Assembly: GCF_030294945.1 (NCBI RefSeq)
Contig: NZ_AP018448.1
Span: 4,866,001-4,930,000 of the forward strand
Source of the DNA: Streptomyces graminofaciens
GTDB lineage: Bacteria; Actinomycetota; Actinomycetes; Streptomycetales; Streptomycetaceae
Reading direction: 5' to 3'
Length of the DNA: 64,000 nucleotides
Positions 31,176 to 40,261 of the stretch are shown in pieces. The notes under the pieces are model-generated. The model ran no database searches and had not been told where the DNA came from. It was given only the letters and a program-made list of their open reading frames with translations. Positions within the stretch are counted from its first letter, which is position 1. Each line of letters begins with the position of its first letter. The translations under genes and the position numbers were made by a program.

Positions 31176-32129
31176 CTACTCGTCGCCGAGGTCGGCGCCG
31201 GTGTCGGCGACGGTGGTGGTCAGCGGCAGGACGCAGGCCCCTCGGGCGTCGAGGTCCAGCCGGTTGGCGGCCCAGCCCTCCCCCGCGAGGTGGGCCACCT
31301 TGTCGGCGCCGGCGTGGTCGGCCAGCGCGAGGACGGTGGGTCCGGCGCCGGAGATGACCGCGGGGATGCCGTCGGCCCGCAGCCGCTCCACCAGGGCCGC
31401 GCTCTCCGGCATGGCGGGCGCCCGGTACTCCTGGTGCAGCCGGTCCTCTGTGGCGGGGAGCAGCAGCTCGGGTCGCCTGGTCAGGGCTTCGACGAGCAGG
31501 GCCGCCCGGCCCGCGTTGGTGGCAGCGTCGACGTGCGGGACGGTGCGCGGGAGCAGTCCGCGCGCCGTTTCCGTCAGTACGGGCTTTCCTGGGACGAAAA
31601 CCACCGGAACGATGGAATCGGCGGGCTCCATGGTGATGGCGCGCGCTGCGCCGTTCTCCATCCAGGAGAGCGTGAAGCCGCCGAGGAGGCAGGCCGCGAC
31701 GTTGTCGGGGTGGCCCTCGATCTCGGTGGCCAGTTCGAGCAGCGCGGCGTCGTCGAGGCGGTGCTCCCCGCCTATGGTCACGGCGCGGGCGGCGAGAATG
31801 CCGGCGCAGATGGCGGCGGAGGAGGAGCCGAGGCCGCGGCCGTGCGGGATGCGGTTGGCACACACGATCTCAAGGCCCCTGGGCTGCCCGCCGAGCAGGT
31901 CGAAGGCGGTGCGCAGGGAACGTACGAGGAGGTGCTTCTCGTCGCGCGGGAGGGTCTCGCTGCCCTCGCCCGCGATGTCGATGTGCAGCCCGGAGTCGGC
32001 CACCCGGACGACGACGTCGTCGTAGAGCCCCAGCGCGAGGCCGAGGGCGTCGAAGCCCGGGCCGAGGTTGGCACTGGTGGCGGGGACGCGCACCCGGACG
32101 GCGGCGGCGCGGAAGGCTGGACCGGCCAT
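31176..32129 (-). CDS. thrB: Homoserine kinase
   Basis: A 317-residue GHMP kinase that phosphorylates homoserine for threonine synthesis. The motifs are VRVPATSANLGPGFDALGLAL (N-terminal), the ATP loop PHGRGLGSSSAAI, and the third motif ISGAGPTVLAL. The ATG at 32129 gives the normal length; AAGGAG lies upstream. It stands 271 bases after thrC, beyond a hairpin, so it may have its own promoter. Confidence 0.96.
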   Translation of the reverse strand: MAGPAFRAAAVRVRVPATSANLGPGFDALGLALGLYDDVVVRVADSGLHIDIAGEGSETLPRDEKHLLVRSLRTAFDLLGGQPRGLEIVCANRIPHGRGLGSSSAAICAGILAARAVTIGGEHRLDDAALLELATEIEGHPDNVAACLLGGFTLSWMENGAARAITMEPADSIVPVVFVPGKPVLTETARGLLPRTVPHVDAATNAGRAALLVEALTRRPELLLPATEDRLHQEYRAPAMPESAALVERLRADGIPAVISGAGPTVLALADHAGADKVAHLAGEGWAANRLDLDARGACVLPLTTTVADTGADLGDE

Positions 32130-32357
32130 CGCTCGATGACTCTCCTTGAGCTGCGGGATTGACATTGCTTGACGACTGTCGAATGACATTCGATACGTAC
32201 ATGAGAACCCGGTGGCCGCGTACGACACGGCGCGGCGCCGCACCCTTGCGGGGCATATGCAGGGGGCGGGTTCGGTACAGCCTATCGAAGGAAGGTTCTG
32301 TGGCGACATAGGGCGCACAGGAGGCGCACGATGCGTGTCGTAAGCCCCCTGTGCACC

Positions 32358-32380
32358 CCCGGTGGGGTTACCCCTCCGGG
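32358..32380 (-). terminator. thrC terminator
   Basis: A 10-bp stem with one mismatch and a 3-base loop, 21 bases past the thrC stop. It suggests that thrB is mostly transcribed from its own promoter. Confidence 0.6.
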
Positions 32381-32400
32381 GCCCCTGCCGAGAGTCCCGG

Positions 32401-33459
32401 TCAGGCGAGACCGAGGCGCTCGGCCGCCGTCGCCGCGTCGACCGGGACGGTGACGGGCTGCGGGGCGCCCGCGACGGCCCAGTCGGGGTCCTTCAGGCCG
32501 TTCCCGGTGACCGTGCAGACGATGGTCTGGCCCGGGTCGACCTTGCCGCTCTCGGCGGCCTTCAGCAGACCGGCGACGGAGGCGGCGGAGGCGGGCTCGA
32601 CGAAGACGCCCTCCTGCGCGGCCAGCAGCCGGTAGGCGCGCAGGATCTCACGGTCCGTCACCTCGTCGATGAGACCGCCCGATTCGTCCCGCGCGGCCAG
32701 CGCGTACTTCCACGACGCGGGGTTGCCGATACGGATCGCGGTGGCGATGGTCGACGGGTCCTTGACGACCTCGCCGCGCACGATCGGCGCGGAGCCGGAG
32801 GCCTGGTAGCCCCACATGCGGGGGGTCTGGGCGGCGATGCCGTCGGCGGCGTACTCCTTGTAACCCTTCCAGTACGCCGTGATGTTGCCCGCGTTGCCGA
32901 CCGGCAGGACGTGGATGTCGGGGGCGTCGCCGAGCATGTCCACGATCTCGAACGCCGCAGTCTTCTGGCCCTCGATCCGCACCGGGTTGACCGAATTGAC
33001 CAGCGCCACGGGGTAGTTGTCGCTCAGCTCGCGGGCGAGGGTGAGGCAGTCGTCGAAGTTGCCGTCGACCTGGAGGATCTTCGCGCCGTGCACGAGGGCC
33101 TGGCCCATCTTGCCCAGCGCGATCTTGCCGCGCGGGACGAGCACGGCCGAGACCATGCCCGCGCGGACGGCGTAGGCGGCCGCGGAGGCAGAGGTGTTGC
33201 CCGTCGAGGCACAGATGACTGCCTTCGCGCCCTCTTCCTTCGCCCGGGTGATGGCCATGGTCATGCCGCGGTCCTTGAAGGACCCGGTCGGGTTCGCGCC
33301 CTCCACCTTGAGGTGGACCTCGCAGCCCGTGCGCTCGGAGAGCACCTGCGCGGGTACGAGGGGCGTACCGCCCTCGCGGAGCGTCACGACCGGCGTGCTG
33401 TCGGAGACGGGCAGCCGGTCCCGGTACTCCTCGATGATTCCGCGCCACTGGTGGGTCAT
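32401..33459 (-). CDS. thrC: Threonine synthase
   Basis: A 352-residue PLP enzyme that converts O-phosphohomoserine to threonine. The PLP Lys is K62 in [12 protein letters not shown], and the phosphate-binding loop [10 protein letters not shown] is intact. It follows hom by six bases on the same strand, so the two are one transcription unit. The length matches the short fold-type II class. Confidence 0.96.
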   Translation of the reverse strand: MTHQWRGIIEEYRDRLPVSDSTPVVTLREGGTPLVPAQVLSERTGCEVHLKVEGANPTGSFKDRGMTMAITRAKEEGAKAVICASTGNTSASAAAYAVRAGMVSAVLVPRGKIALGKMGQALVHGAKILQVDGNFDDCLTLARELSDNYPVALVNSVNPVRIEGQKTAAFEIVDMLGDAPDIHVLPVGNAGNITAYWKGYKEYAADGIAAQTPRMWGYQASGSAPIVRGEVVKDPSTIATAIRIGNPASWKYALAARDESGGLIDEVTDREILRAYRLLAAQEGVFVEPASAASVAGLLKAAESGKVDPGQTIVCTVTGNGLKDPDWAVAGAPQPVTVPVDAATAAERLGLA

Positions 33460-33465
33460 TGCTGG

Positions 33466-34755
33466 TTACTCTCCTTCAACCCGCATGATGCTGGCGACAC
33501 CCCGCACGGTGTCGAGGTTGCGCAGCGCCTCGACGGTCCCGTTGAGGGAGGCGTCGGAGGCGCGGTGGGTGACGACGACGAGGGAGGCCTCGCCGTCCTT
33601 GCCCTGCTGCCGAACCGTATCGATCGACACTCCGTGCTCCGCGAACACGGTCGCCACCTGGGCGAGAACACCCGGTTTGTCGGCGACGTCGAGGCTGATG
33701 TGGTAGCGCGTGACGACGTCACCCATCGGCGACACGGGCAGGGCCGCGTACGCCGACTCACCGGGCCCGGTCCCGCCCGCGAGGCGGTTGCGGCACACGG
33801 CCACAAGGTCGCCGAGGACCGCGGAGGCGGTGGGGGCGCCACCCGCGCCGGGGCCGTAGAACATCAGCTGGCCGGCGGCGTCGGACTCCACGAACACGGC
33901 GTTGTACGCGCCGCGCACGGAGGCGAGGGGGTGGGTCAGCGGGATCATGGCGGGGTGCACGCGCGCGGTGACGGAGCCGCCGTCCGCGGCCCGCTCGCAG
34001 ATGGCGAGCAGCTTGATGGTGCAGCCCATGTTCTTGGCGGAGGCGAAGTCGGCCGCCGTGACCTCCGTCATGCCCTCGCGGTAGACGTCGTCGAGCCGGA
34101 CGCGCGAGTGGAAGGCGATACCGGCGAGGATCGCGGCCTTGGCGGCGGCGTCGAAGCCCTCGACGTCGGCGGTCGGGTCGGCCTCGGCGTACCCGAGGGC
34201 GGTGGCCTCGTCCAGGGCCTCCTGGTACCCGGCCCCCGTGGAGTCCATCTTGTCCAGGATGAAGTTGGTGGTCCCGTTGACGATGCCCATCACCCGGTTG
34301 ATCTTGTCGCCGGCGAGGGACTCGCGCAGCGGCCGGATCAGCGGGATCGCGCCGGCGACGGCGGCCTCGTAGTAGAGGTCCTTGCCGTGCTCGTCGGCCA
34401 CCGCGTGCAGGGCGGCGCCGTCCTGGGCGAGGAGGGCCTTGTTGGCGGAGACGACGGAGGCGCCGTGCTCGAACGCCGTGGTGATGAGGGAACGGGCGGG
34501 CTCGATACCGCCGATGACCTCGACGACGACGTCGAGGTCGCCGCGTTTGACCAGGGCGGTGGCGTCGGTGGTGACCAGGGCCGGGTCGATGCCTTCACGG
34601 ACCTTGGAGGGTCGGCGGACCGCGACGCCCGCGAGCTCGACCGGCGCACCGATGCGGGCGGCGAGATCGTCGGCGTGCGTCGTCATGATGCGCGCCACCT
34701 CTGAGCCGACAACCCCACAGCCCAGCAGCGCCACCTTCAGCGGACGCGTACGCAT
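33466..34755 (-). CDS. hom: Homoserine dehydrogenase
   Basis: A 429-residue enzyme that reduces aspartate semialdehyde to homoserine with NAD(P)H. An N-terminal Rossmann motif (LGCGVVGS, residues 11-18), the catalytic domain (GIVNGTTNFIL, YAEADPTADVEGFDAAAK) and a C-terminal ACT domain (VADKPGVLAQVATVFAEHGVSI) are visible. The ACT domain should give threonine feedback inhibition. Two ATGs stand side by side at 34758 and 34755; the second has the better distance to GAGG. Confidence 0.96.
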   Translation of the reverse strand: MRTRPLKVALLGCGVVGSEVARIMTTHADDLAARIGAPVELAGVAVRRPSKVREGIDPALVTTDATALVKRGDLDVVVEVIGGIEPARSLITTAFEHGASVVSANKALLAQDGAALHAVADEHGKDLYYEAAVAGAIPLIRPLRESLAGDKINRVMGIVNGTTNFILDKMDSTGAGYQEALDEATALGYAEADPTADVEGFDAAAKAAILAGIAFHSRVRLDDVYREGMTEVTAADFASAKNMGCTIKLLAICERAADGGSVTARVHPAMIPLTHPLASVRGAYNAVFVESDAAGQLMFYGPGAGGAPTASAVLGDLVAVCRNRLAGGTGPGESAYAALPVSPMGDVVTRYHISLDVADKPGVLAQVATVFAEHGVSIDTVRQQGKDGEASLVVVTHRASDASLNGTVEALRNLDTVRGVASIMRVEGE

Positions 34756-34864
34756 CATCCGACCTCGTTTCCTCACATACCGAATACGGTGGGACCAGTC
34801 TCACTCACCGGACGGCAGTTTCTACCCTTCGTCCGGATCGTGAGACATCTATTTCATTTTCACC

Positions 34865-34893
34865 GGGCCGGAAGACAGGAGATCTTCCGGCCC
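34865..34893 (-). terminator. lysA terminator
   Basis: A perfect 11-bp stem (34865-34875 with 34883-34893) and 7-base loop lie 30 bases past the lysA stop. It separates lysA from hom. Confidence 0.85.
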
Positions 34894-34923
34894 TGACGTC
34901 ATCGGGTCATCGCCTGTCCGGTG

Positions 34924-36315
34924 TCACCCGACATCGAGACGGAGAAGGTCCTCTTCCGTCTCCCTGCGTACGACGACCCGGGCCTCACCGTCGTTGACGG
35001 CGACGACCGGCGGGCGCAGCGCGTGGTTGTAGTTGCTGGCCATCGAACGGCAGTACGCGCCGGTGGCCGGGACGGCGATCAGGTCACCGGGCGCCAGGTC
35101 GGCCGGCAGGAACGCGTCCTTGACCACGATGTCGCCGCTCTCGCAGTGCTTGCCGACCACGCGCACGAGCATGGGCTCGGCGTCGGAGGCGCGGGAGACG
35201 AGGGCGACGCTGTACTCGGCGTCGTACAGCGCGGTCCGGATGTTGTCGGACATGCCGCCGTCGACGGAGACGTAGGTGCGCAGGCCGTCGAGCGGCTTGA
35301 TGGTGCCGACCTCGTAGAGCGTGAAGGCGGTCGGGCCGACGATGGCCCGCCCGGGTTCGACGGAGATGCGGGGCGTGCGCAGCTTGGCCCGCTCGCACTC
35401 GCGCGTGACGATCTCGGTGAGCGCCTTGGCGATCTCGTGCGGCTCACGGGGGTCGTCGTCGCTGGTGTACGCGATGCCGAGCCCGCCGCCGAGGTCGATC
35501 TCGGGCAGCTCGACGCCGTGCTCGTCGCGGACTTCCGCGAGAAGTCCGACGACCCGGTGCGCGGCGACCTCGAACCCGGAGGTGTCGAAGATCTGCGACC
35601 CGATGTGGGAGTGGATGCCGATGAGCTCCAGCCCGTCGAGCTTGAGCGCCCGCCGTACGGCCTCGGCGGCCTGCCCCCCGGCAAGCGGAATCCCGAACTT
35701 CTGGTCTTCGTGCGCGGTGGCGATGAACTCGTGCGTGTGCGCCTCGACGCCCACGGTGACGCGGATCTGCACGCGCTGCCGCTTGCCGAGGGACTGGGCG
35801 ATGTGGGCGACGCGCACGATCTCCTGGAAGGAGTCGAGGACGATACGGCCGACTCCGGCCTCGATCGCGGTGTGGATCTCGACGGTGGACTTGTTGTTGC
35901 CGTGGAAGGCGATGCGGTCGGCGGGCATGCCGGCGGAGAGGGCGGTGGTGAGTTCGACGCCGGAGCAGACGTCGAGGTTGAGCCCTTCCTCGTGCAGCCA
36001 GCGCACGACGGCCCGCGAAAGGAAGGCCTTACCGGCGTAGAAGACGTCGGCGTCGTGCCCGAAGGCGGTGCGCCAGGCGCGCGCCCGGGCCCGGAAGTCG
36101 GCCTCGTCGAGGAAGTAGGCCGGGGTGCCGAACTCCTCGGCGAGCGTCTTCACGTCGATCCCGCCGACACTGACGACCCCGTCGTCCGTACGGGTGACGG
36201 TCTGGGCCCACACCTTCGGGTCGAGCGTGTTGAGGTCGGCCGGCGGGGCGGCGTAGTGGCCCTCGGGCAGTACGTCGGCGTGGCGGGGACCGGCGGGGTG
36301 TGCGGATCGGCTCAT
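34924..36315 (-). CDS. lysA: Diaminopimelate decarboxylase
   Basis: A 463-residue fold-type III PLP enzyme, the last step of lysine synthesis. The PLP Lys is K96 in DVFYAGKAFLSR. HSHIGSQI, GGGLGIAY and EPGRAIV mark the alanine-racemase-like barrel, and CESGDIV supplies the Cys-Glu-Ser active-site residues of the partner subunit. The start ATG at 36315 has GAGAGAG upstream. It follows nrtL by about 93 bases. Confidence 0.96.
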   Translation of the reverse strand: MSRSAHPAGPRHADVLPEGHYAAPPADLNTLDPKVWAQTVTRTDDGVVSVGGIDVKTLAEEFGTPAYFLDEADFRARARAWRTAFGHDADVFYAGKAFLSRAVVRWLHEEGLNLDVCSGVELTTALSAGMPADRIAFHGNNKSTVEIHTAIEAGVGRIVLDSFQEIVRVAHIAQSLGKRQRVQIRVTVGVEAHTHEFIATAHEDQKFGIPLAGGQAAEAVRRALKLDGLELIGIHSHIGSQIFDTSGFEVAAHRVVGLLAEVRDEHGVELPEIDLGGGLGIAYTSDDDPREPHEIAKALTEIVTRECERAKLRTPRISVEPGRAIVGPTAFTLYEVGTIKPLDGLRTYVSVDGGMSDNIRTALYDAEYSVALVSRASDAEPMLVRVVGKHCESGDIVVKDAFLPADLAPGDLIAVPATGAYCRSMASNYNHALRPPVVAVNDGEARVVVRRETEEDLLRLDVG

Positions 36316-36408
36316 GATCTGTGTCTGGTCTCTCTCTGGCTGGCTCTCTGGTGCTCGGGGCCGGGGCTCGGTCTGGTTTCAGTTCTTCGAGTTCCTGGCT
36401 CTGGGCTC

Positions 36409-37419
36409 TCAGAGGTATTCGGGTGCGTCGATGCCGAGCAGGGACAGGCCGCCGGCCAGCACCGTCCCGGCGGCTTCGGCGAGCGCGAGCCGGGCGCGGT
36501 GGGCGGCCGAGGGTTTCTCGTCGCCGCGCGGCAGCACCGTGTCCTGGAAGGCGAGCAGGGCGTCGGCGACGACGAGCAGGTGCCGGGCGAGGCGGTCGGG
36601 GGCGTGCTGGGTGGCGGCGAGGGTGAGGACGTGGGGGTATTCGGAGAGGGCGCCGAGGAGGTCGGAGTCGGCCGGGCTGTTCGGGTCGCCAGGGTCACCG
36701 GTGAAGCCGAGGGCGGCGGCGTTGCGGGTGAGCGCGCGGGCTCGGGCGTGGGCGTAACGGACCCGGAAGAGGGGGTTGCTCGCGCGCTGCACGAGGAGGT
36801 CGGCGGTGATCCGGGGCCGGTCGTGGGCGGCGGGGTGCAACAGGGCCCAGCGCAGGGCGTCGGGCCCGAGCGGCGCGGGGTCCTCCGGCGCCGGCACGGG
36901 CCGCAGGTCGACGGGCTCGCCGGGCCGCGCGTGGTCGACCTCGACGCGGCCGCCCTGGGTGGCGACGATCCGCGCGAGCGCCTCGGCGACGACTTCGGCG
37001 CGGATGTCGTAGGGGATGCGGAGGCGGAGGACTTCGCCGGTGAGGGTGGTGGTGTGGCCGTAGGGGGGTTCGGCGGGGGGCTGGTGGTGGCCTTGGCCTT
37101 GGTTCCGTATCCGACGTACGAGGGCGGTGGTGGCCGCGCGGTCGAGACGGATGTTGAGGAAACCCGGCCCGGTGATCTCGACGGCGGCAACGCCTTCCGT
37201 ACGGCTGAGGTGGGGCCGCAGGATCTCGGCGACCTGGCGGGGCGGGCGCCCCGCGGGCCGGGCCAGTTGCAGGGCGATGTTCGTCGCGAAGTCCCCGCTG
37301 CCGCCGGGCCCGGGCGGCGTCACCACGGCCCGTGCGGGCACGACCACGCTCAGCTCCCCCTGATCCACAGCACAACGCACCGCGCGCAGCACGGTGCGGG
37401 AGAGCTCGACGGGGGTCAC
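36409..37419 (-). CDS. nrtL: ArgS-related anticodon-binding protein NrtL
   Basis: A 336-residue protein built from pieces of arginyl-tRNA synthetase. It has an N-terminal Add-1-like domain (LSRTVLRAVRCAVDQGEL... VEITGPGFLNIRL) and a C-terminal DALR anticodon-binding domain (NPLFRVRYAHARARALTRNA... LLALLGIDAPEYL-type end). The catalytic HIGH and KMSKS core is missing. It cannot charge tRNA and may bind tRNA as a regulator. The GTG at 37419 is chosen. It is typically located before lysA in streptomycetes, as here. Confidence 0.88.
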   Translation of the reverse strand: MTPVELSRTVLRAVRCAVDQGELSVVVPARAVVTPPGPGGSGDFATNIALQLARPAGRPPRQVAEILRPHLSRTEGVAAVEITGPGFLNIRLDRAATTALVRRIRNQGQGHHQPPAEPPYGHTTTLTGEVLRLRIPYDIRAEVVAEALARIVATQGGRVEVDHARPGEPVDLRPVPAPEDPAPLGPDALRWALLHPAAHDRPRITADLLVQRASNPLFRVRYAHARARALTRNAAALGFTGDPGDPNSPADSDLLGALSEYPHVLTLAATQHAPDRLARHLLVVADALLAFQDTVLPRGDEKPSAAHRARLALAEAAGTVLAGGLSLLGIDAPEYL

Positions 37420-37432
37420 GGGGACAAGCGTA

Positions 37433-37454
37433 GGGGAGGAGGGGGGTGGGTGGG
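37433..37454 (+). other. G-quadruplex-like G-run
   Basis: Four G-runs (GGGG, GGGGGG, GGG, GGG) with loops of one to four bases lie 14 bases upstream of the nrtL start, on the non-transcribed side. It could fold into a quadruplex and affect nrtL transcription. No gene lies in 37,420-37,653. Confidence 0.5.
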
Positions 37455-37653
37455 CGACTCGGTTTCCCCTGCGGTCCGGGATGTGGACGGGGAGGGGTGG
37501 GCGGGGGTGGGGTGGAGGTCGGGGGTGGAGGTCGGGAGTGGAGGTCAGGGGGAGCCTGGGTCGGGACGTGTGGGGGCCGATACGGCTAAGCGTGGATGAC
37601 CGCGGGGCTGGCGGAGTCCGGACGGGGTGGAGTCCGGACCGGGGTGAGGCGCC

Positions 37654-37785
37654 GGTTTGTTGGGGGTCAGGCACCGGTTCGTCGGGGGTCAGGCACCGGT
37701 TCGTCGGGGGTCAGGCGCCGGTTCGTCGGGGGTCAGGCGCCGGTTTATTGGGGGTCAGGCACCGGTTCGTCGGGGGTCAGGCACC
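37654..37785. repeat. 22-bp tandem repeat array
   Basis: Six copies of a 22-bp unit (typical core GGTTCGTCGGGGGTCAGGC) run from 37654 to 37785, with one to four changes in the outer copies. The stop codon of the response regulator gene lies in the sixth copy. As 22 is not a multiple of three, copy changes inside the gene would alter its C-terminus. Confidence 0.92.
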
Positions 37786-38271
37786 GGTTCGTTCGGCGTG
37801 CTCGCTGCCGGTTCGTTCGGCGTGCTCGGTGCCGCCGGCCGGGCTGCCGGTGGGGGCACCGGCGCCGATGCCGTGCTCGGGGGAGGCGTCGGGACCGCCG
37901 CGCTCGGCCAACTGCCGTACGAGTGTGACGAGTTCGGCGGGCTCGAAGGGCTTGGCCAGGAAGGCATCGACGCCGACGTCGAGCCCGGCCTCGACCTCGT
38001 ACTGCGTACAGGCGCTGACGATGACGAGCGGCAGCCGTTGGGTGAGAGGGTCGCCGCGGAGGTGGGCGGCGGTCCGCAGACCGTCGAGTCGAGGCATGAC
38101 GACATCGAGGGTGATCACGTCGGGCTGCACCTGATGGACGACGTCCAGACACTCGGCACCATCGGCCGCGGTCACCACCTCGAAGCCCTCCAGCTCGAGG
38201 TTGACCCTGATCAGCTGCCGGATGACCTTGTTGTCGTCCACAACAAGCACCCGGCCGGACGCGCCTGGCAC
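37777..38271 (-). CDS. Stand-alone response regulator receiver
   Basis: A 164-residue CheY-like protein. The receiver domain covers residues ~5-125, with the acidic pair in VLVVDDNKVI, phosphoacceptor Asp in VITLDVVMPRLDG, and Lys in FLAKPFEP. There is no output domain; the last 40 residues are a low-complexity Gly/Pro/Ala/Glu tail with a duplicated EHAERTG. It must act through a protein partner or sink phosphate. No kinase is adjacent. GTG at 38271 is chosen, because the upstream extension is Arg-rich noise; a clear ribosome site is absent. Confidence 0.85.
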   Translation of the reverse strand: MPGASGRVLVVDDNKVIRQLIRVNLELEGFEVVTAADGAECLDVVHQVQPDVITLDVVMPRLDGLRTAAHLRGDPLTQRLPLVIVSACTQYEVEAGLDVGVDAFLAKPFEPAELVTLVRQLAERGGPDASPEHGIGAGAPTGSPAGGTEHAERTGSEHAERTGA

Positions 38272-38443
38272 AACTCGAGAGTAGGTCCGTGGCCACCGCC
38301 GCGTCCGGGTTTTCCCCACTTCCACCCCCTGCGGGCGGTCTCCCCCAGGTCAACCCGCCCCCGCACCCCCAAAACCCGTTCATGACCTCCCCCACAGAGC
38401 TGGTAGGGTTCTACCCGTCGCCGCCAAGCAAGGCGCACGACAC

Positions 38444-38515
38444 GCCCCCGTAGCTCAGGGGATAGAGCAACGGCCTCCGGAGCCGTGTGCGCAGGTTCGA
38501 ATCCTGCCGGGGGCA
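38444..38515 (+). tRNA. tRNA-Arg (anticodon CCG)
   Basis: A complete cloverleaf of 72 bases: acceptor GCCCCCG paired with CGGGGGC, D-arm GCTC/GAGC, anticodon stem ACGGC/GCCGT around CTCCGGA (anticodon CCG), T-arm GCAGG-TTCGAAT-CCTGC, discriminator A followed by encoded CC. It reads CGG arginine codons. It also serves as the left attachment site of the integrated element. Confidence 0.97.
38472..38490 (+). other. Left attachment site (attL core)
   Basis: The 19 bases GGCCTCCGGAGCCGTGTGC, from the anticodon stem to the variable loop, recur exactly at 63409-63427. Tyrosine integrases commonly cross over in the anticodon loop of a tRNA gene. The integrase gene lies 1.8 kb inside this end. Confidence 0.85.
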
Positions 38516-38534
38516 CCTTGTACGAGGTGCCCAA

Positions 38535-38572
38535 AGACCCCGCCATCAGCGCTTTCGCTGAGGACGGGGTCT
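38535..38572 (+). terminator. Terminator after tRNA-Arg
   Basis: A 17-bp stem with two mismatches (38535-38551 with 38556-38572) and a 4-base CTTT loop, 20 bases after the tRNA. Confidence 0.8.
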
Positions 38573-38735
38573 TCGCGTCTGCGCAGCCGTATGCCGCTCG
38601 AAGCGGCCGTATGTCGGTGTCCGTGGACGAGGCGTGGACGGGATCTTGAAGCAAAACGCCAGGTGAGCCCCACAAATCGATGTGGCCGCAGGGCAGGGTG
38701 CAAGGGCCAGATCGCGAGTCGGTAGCAGTCCCCTC

Positions 38736-39158
38736 CTAGTCGGCAGTGACCCCCCAGTAACCGATTTGTGCGGGCCTGCCGTCGCGGTAGAGCACTGTGC
38801 AGTTCCCCTGGGCGCGGCCCGGGAAGGCCAACTGCTCGGAATCGAGAGCGGCATCCCACTCCTCGTAGGTGGGGCGGCCGTGAGGAGCCCACGCACGCAC
38901 CTCATCATCGGTCAGCGGCCGCATGAACGGACCGTCGTCGGTGTCCGCGGCCTCGATCATGAGAGGAAAGTCCAGCACGGTGCTCGTGCCTCCGGTGAAG
39001 ATGTACTCCTGCCACTCCGGGTCACGCCACAGTTCCTCGATGGACTGGCCCTCGAAGCCGTGGTTGTCCCGCGCCAGCTCGTCTTCCTGAGCCTGCCGGA
39101 ACGCGGCCGCCAGATCACGCTGATACGGGCCCGTGTGGGTCCATGCGTCGCCGCCCAT
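38736..39158 (-). CDS. Hypothetical protein at the left end of the element
   Basis: I do not recognise this 140-residue soluble, acidic protein. It has no signal peptide or membrane segment. Notable segments are EELWRDPEWQEYIF, PFMRPLTDDEVRAWAPHGRPTYEEWDAALDSE and a C-terminal CTVLYRDGRPAQIGYWGV, which looks like a beta-hairpin end. GAGAGGGGAC precedes the ATG. Its place between the attachment site and the NERD gene suggests cargo carried by the element. Confidence 0.65.
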   Translation of the reverse strand: MGGDAWTHTGPYQRDLAAAFRQAQEDELARDNHGFEGQSIEELWRDPEWQEYIFTGGTSTVLDFPLMIEAADTDDGPFMRPLTDDEVRAWAPHGRPTYEEWDAALDSEQLAFPGRAQGNCTVLYRDGRPAQIGYWGVTAD

Positions 39159-39302
39159 CCGCGTCCCCTCTCCATTCGAACTGTTTACTCAGGAGCAGAG
39201 AGTATGAGACAGCACTGACAGGCCACCCGGGCGACGGTCAACAGCCCCTGGGGGTTCCAACAGCTCCCGCGAGGAAGACCGGCAGCTTCTGAGAGAACTG
39301 GC

Positions 39303-40157
39303 TCAGGCCCGACTCCAAGCCTGACGATGACGAGCGACGCCGTACACCCGCTCAACCTGCTCACCCGTCAGCACACCCGAAAGCGGCGCCAGTGCCGCTA
39401 CCTGACGCTCCTGGTACACGCGCACGCTGAGCTGTGTGGCGACCACTTGTAGATCAGTCACGCCGACGAAGACGAGCACTGGCTCCACCGGTACGGGAAA
39501 GCCGCAATAGTGCTCAAGCACTCGGATTGCTCGCTTGGCCTCTGCCCGGCTCTTGCGTGCGTAGGGCGCCGGTTTTCCGTGATCGACCTTCACCGAATCG
39601 TCGCCGACCCATACGGCCTTGTTGTGGTGGTGCTTCGTATTGATGCTGAACACGCCTCCGGGCCCGATCAACAAGTGATCGACGTCCACGTTGTTGGCCA
39701 GGGGGATGGAATGCAGGACCCGCCATCCGTGACGCGCCAAGCGGTCCAGCTCGGCTCCTACTCGCCTCTCCCCCGCCAGGCCCTGACGCCACGAGTGCCA
39801 CTCCGAGGGACGCCGCAGAAGCCGTGAGACGACTCGCTCGACCAGACCTGGGCCGGATGTGGCGAGCAGGTCACGGAGGGATTCTCCGGGACGGTTGGTG
39901 GACAGGTCGTCTGACGGCGTCAGAGGCGGCAGCATCGGGCGAGCTTCAGTTTCAGGTGCCTCCTGCGGCACAACCAGCTTGAGGACGTCCCGTAAGTGGT
40001 GTGTCAGCACGGCGATCACGTCGTCGCGATACACGTCTACCAAGACAGCGATGTCCCCCGTCCTCAAGTCCGCCCAGCCGACCGCGGTTCCATCCGGCAG
40101 ATTCGCATACAGGCGATCATGTCCGTACCGCTTCCAGCGCGTGACCTTCAGTTCCAC
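39303..40157 (-). CDS. NERD-domain (nuclease-related) protein
   Basis: A 284-residue protein. Residues ~160-275 form a NERD domain of the PD-(D/E)xK nuclease fold: GERRVGAELDRLARHGWRVL, NNVDVDHLLIGPGGVFSINTKHH, then VEPVLVFVGV. The catalytic Asp (VDH) and Lys (NTK) are present; the Glu usually before that Lys position is Asn, a variant I recall from many streptomycete NERD proteins. The N-terminal ~130 residues are unassigned (VTRWKRYGHDRLYANLPDGTAVGWADL). GTG at 40157 follows GAGGGGGG. NERD proteins are often suspected to be nucleases in mobile-element or defence contexts. Confidence 0.82.
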   Translation of the reverse strand: MELKVTRWKRYGHDRLYANLPDGTAVGWADLRTGDIAVLVDVYRDDVIAVLTHHLRDVLKLVVPQEAPETEARPMLPPLTPSDDLSTNRPGESLRDLLATSGPGLVERVVSRLLRRPSEWHSWRQGLAGERRVGAELDRLARHGWRVLHSIPLANNVDVDHLLIGPGGVFSINTKHHHNKAVWVGDDSVKVDHGKPAPYARKSRAEAKRAIRVLEHYCGFPVPVEPVLVFVGVTDLQVVATQLSVRVYQERQVAALAPLSGVLTGEQVERVYGVARHRQAWSRA

Positions 40158-40215
40158 GAGCCCCCCTCGTCCGCTCACGGCCGAAGCATCGCAAGAGGTA
40201 AGGCCTAAAACGAGA

Positions 40216-40244
40216 GAGGCTCCGGACAGAATGCCCGGAGCCTC
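40216..40244 (-). terminator. Integrase terminator
   Basis: A 10-bp stem (40216-40225 with 40235-40244) begins 18 bases past the integrase stop and is followed on the minus strand by CGTTTTAGG. It likely ends the rep-xis-int transcript. Confidence 0.8.
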
Positions 40245-40261
40245 AATGGGATGAGGGAGTC

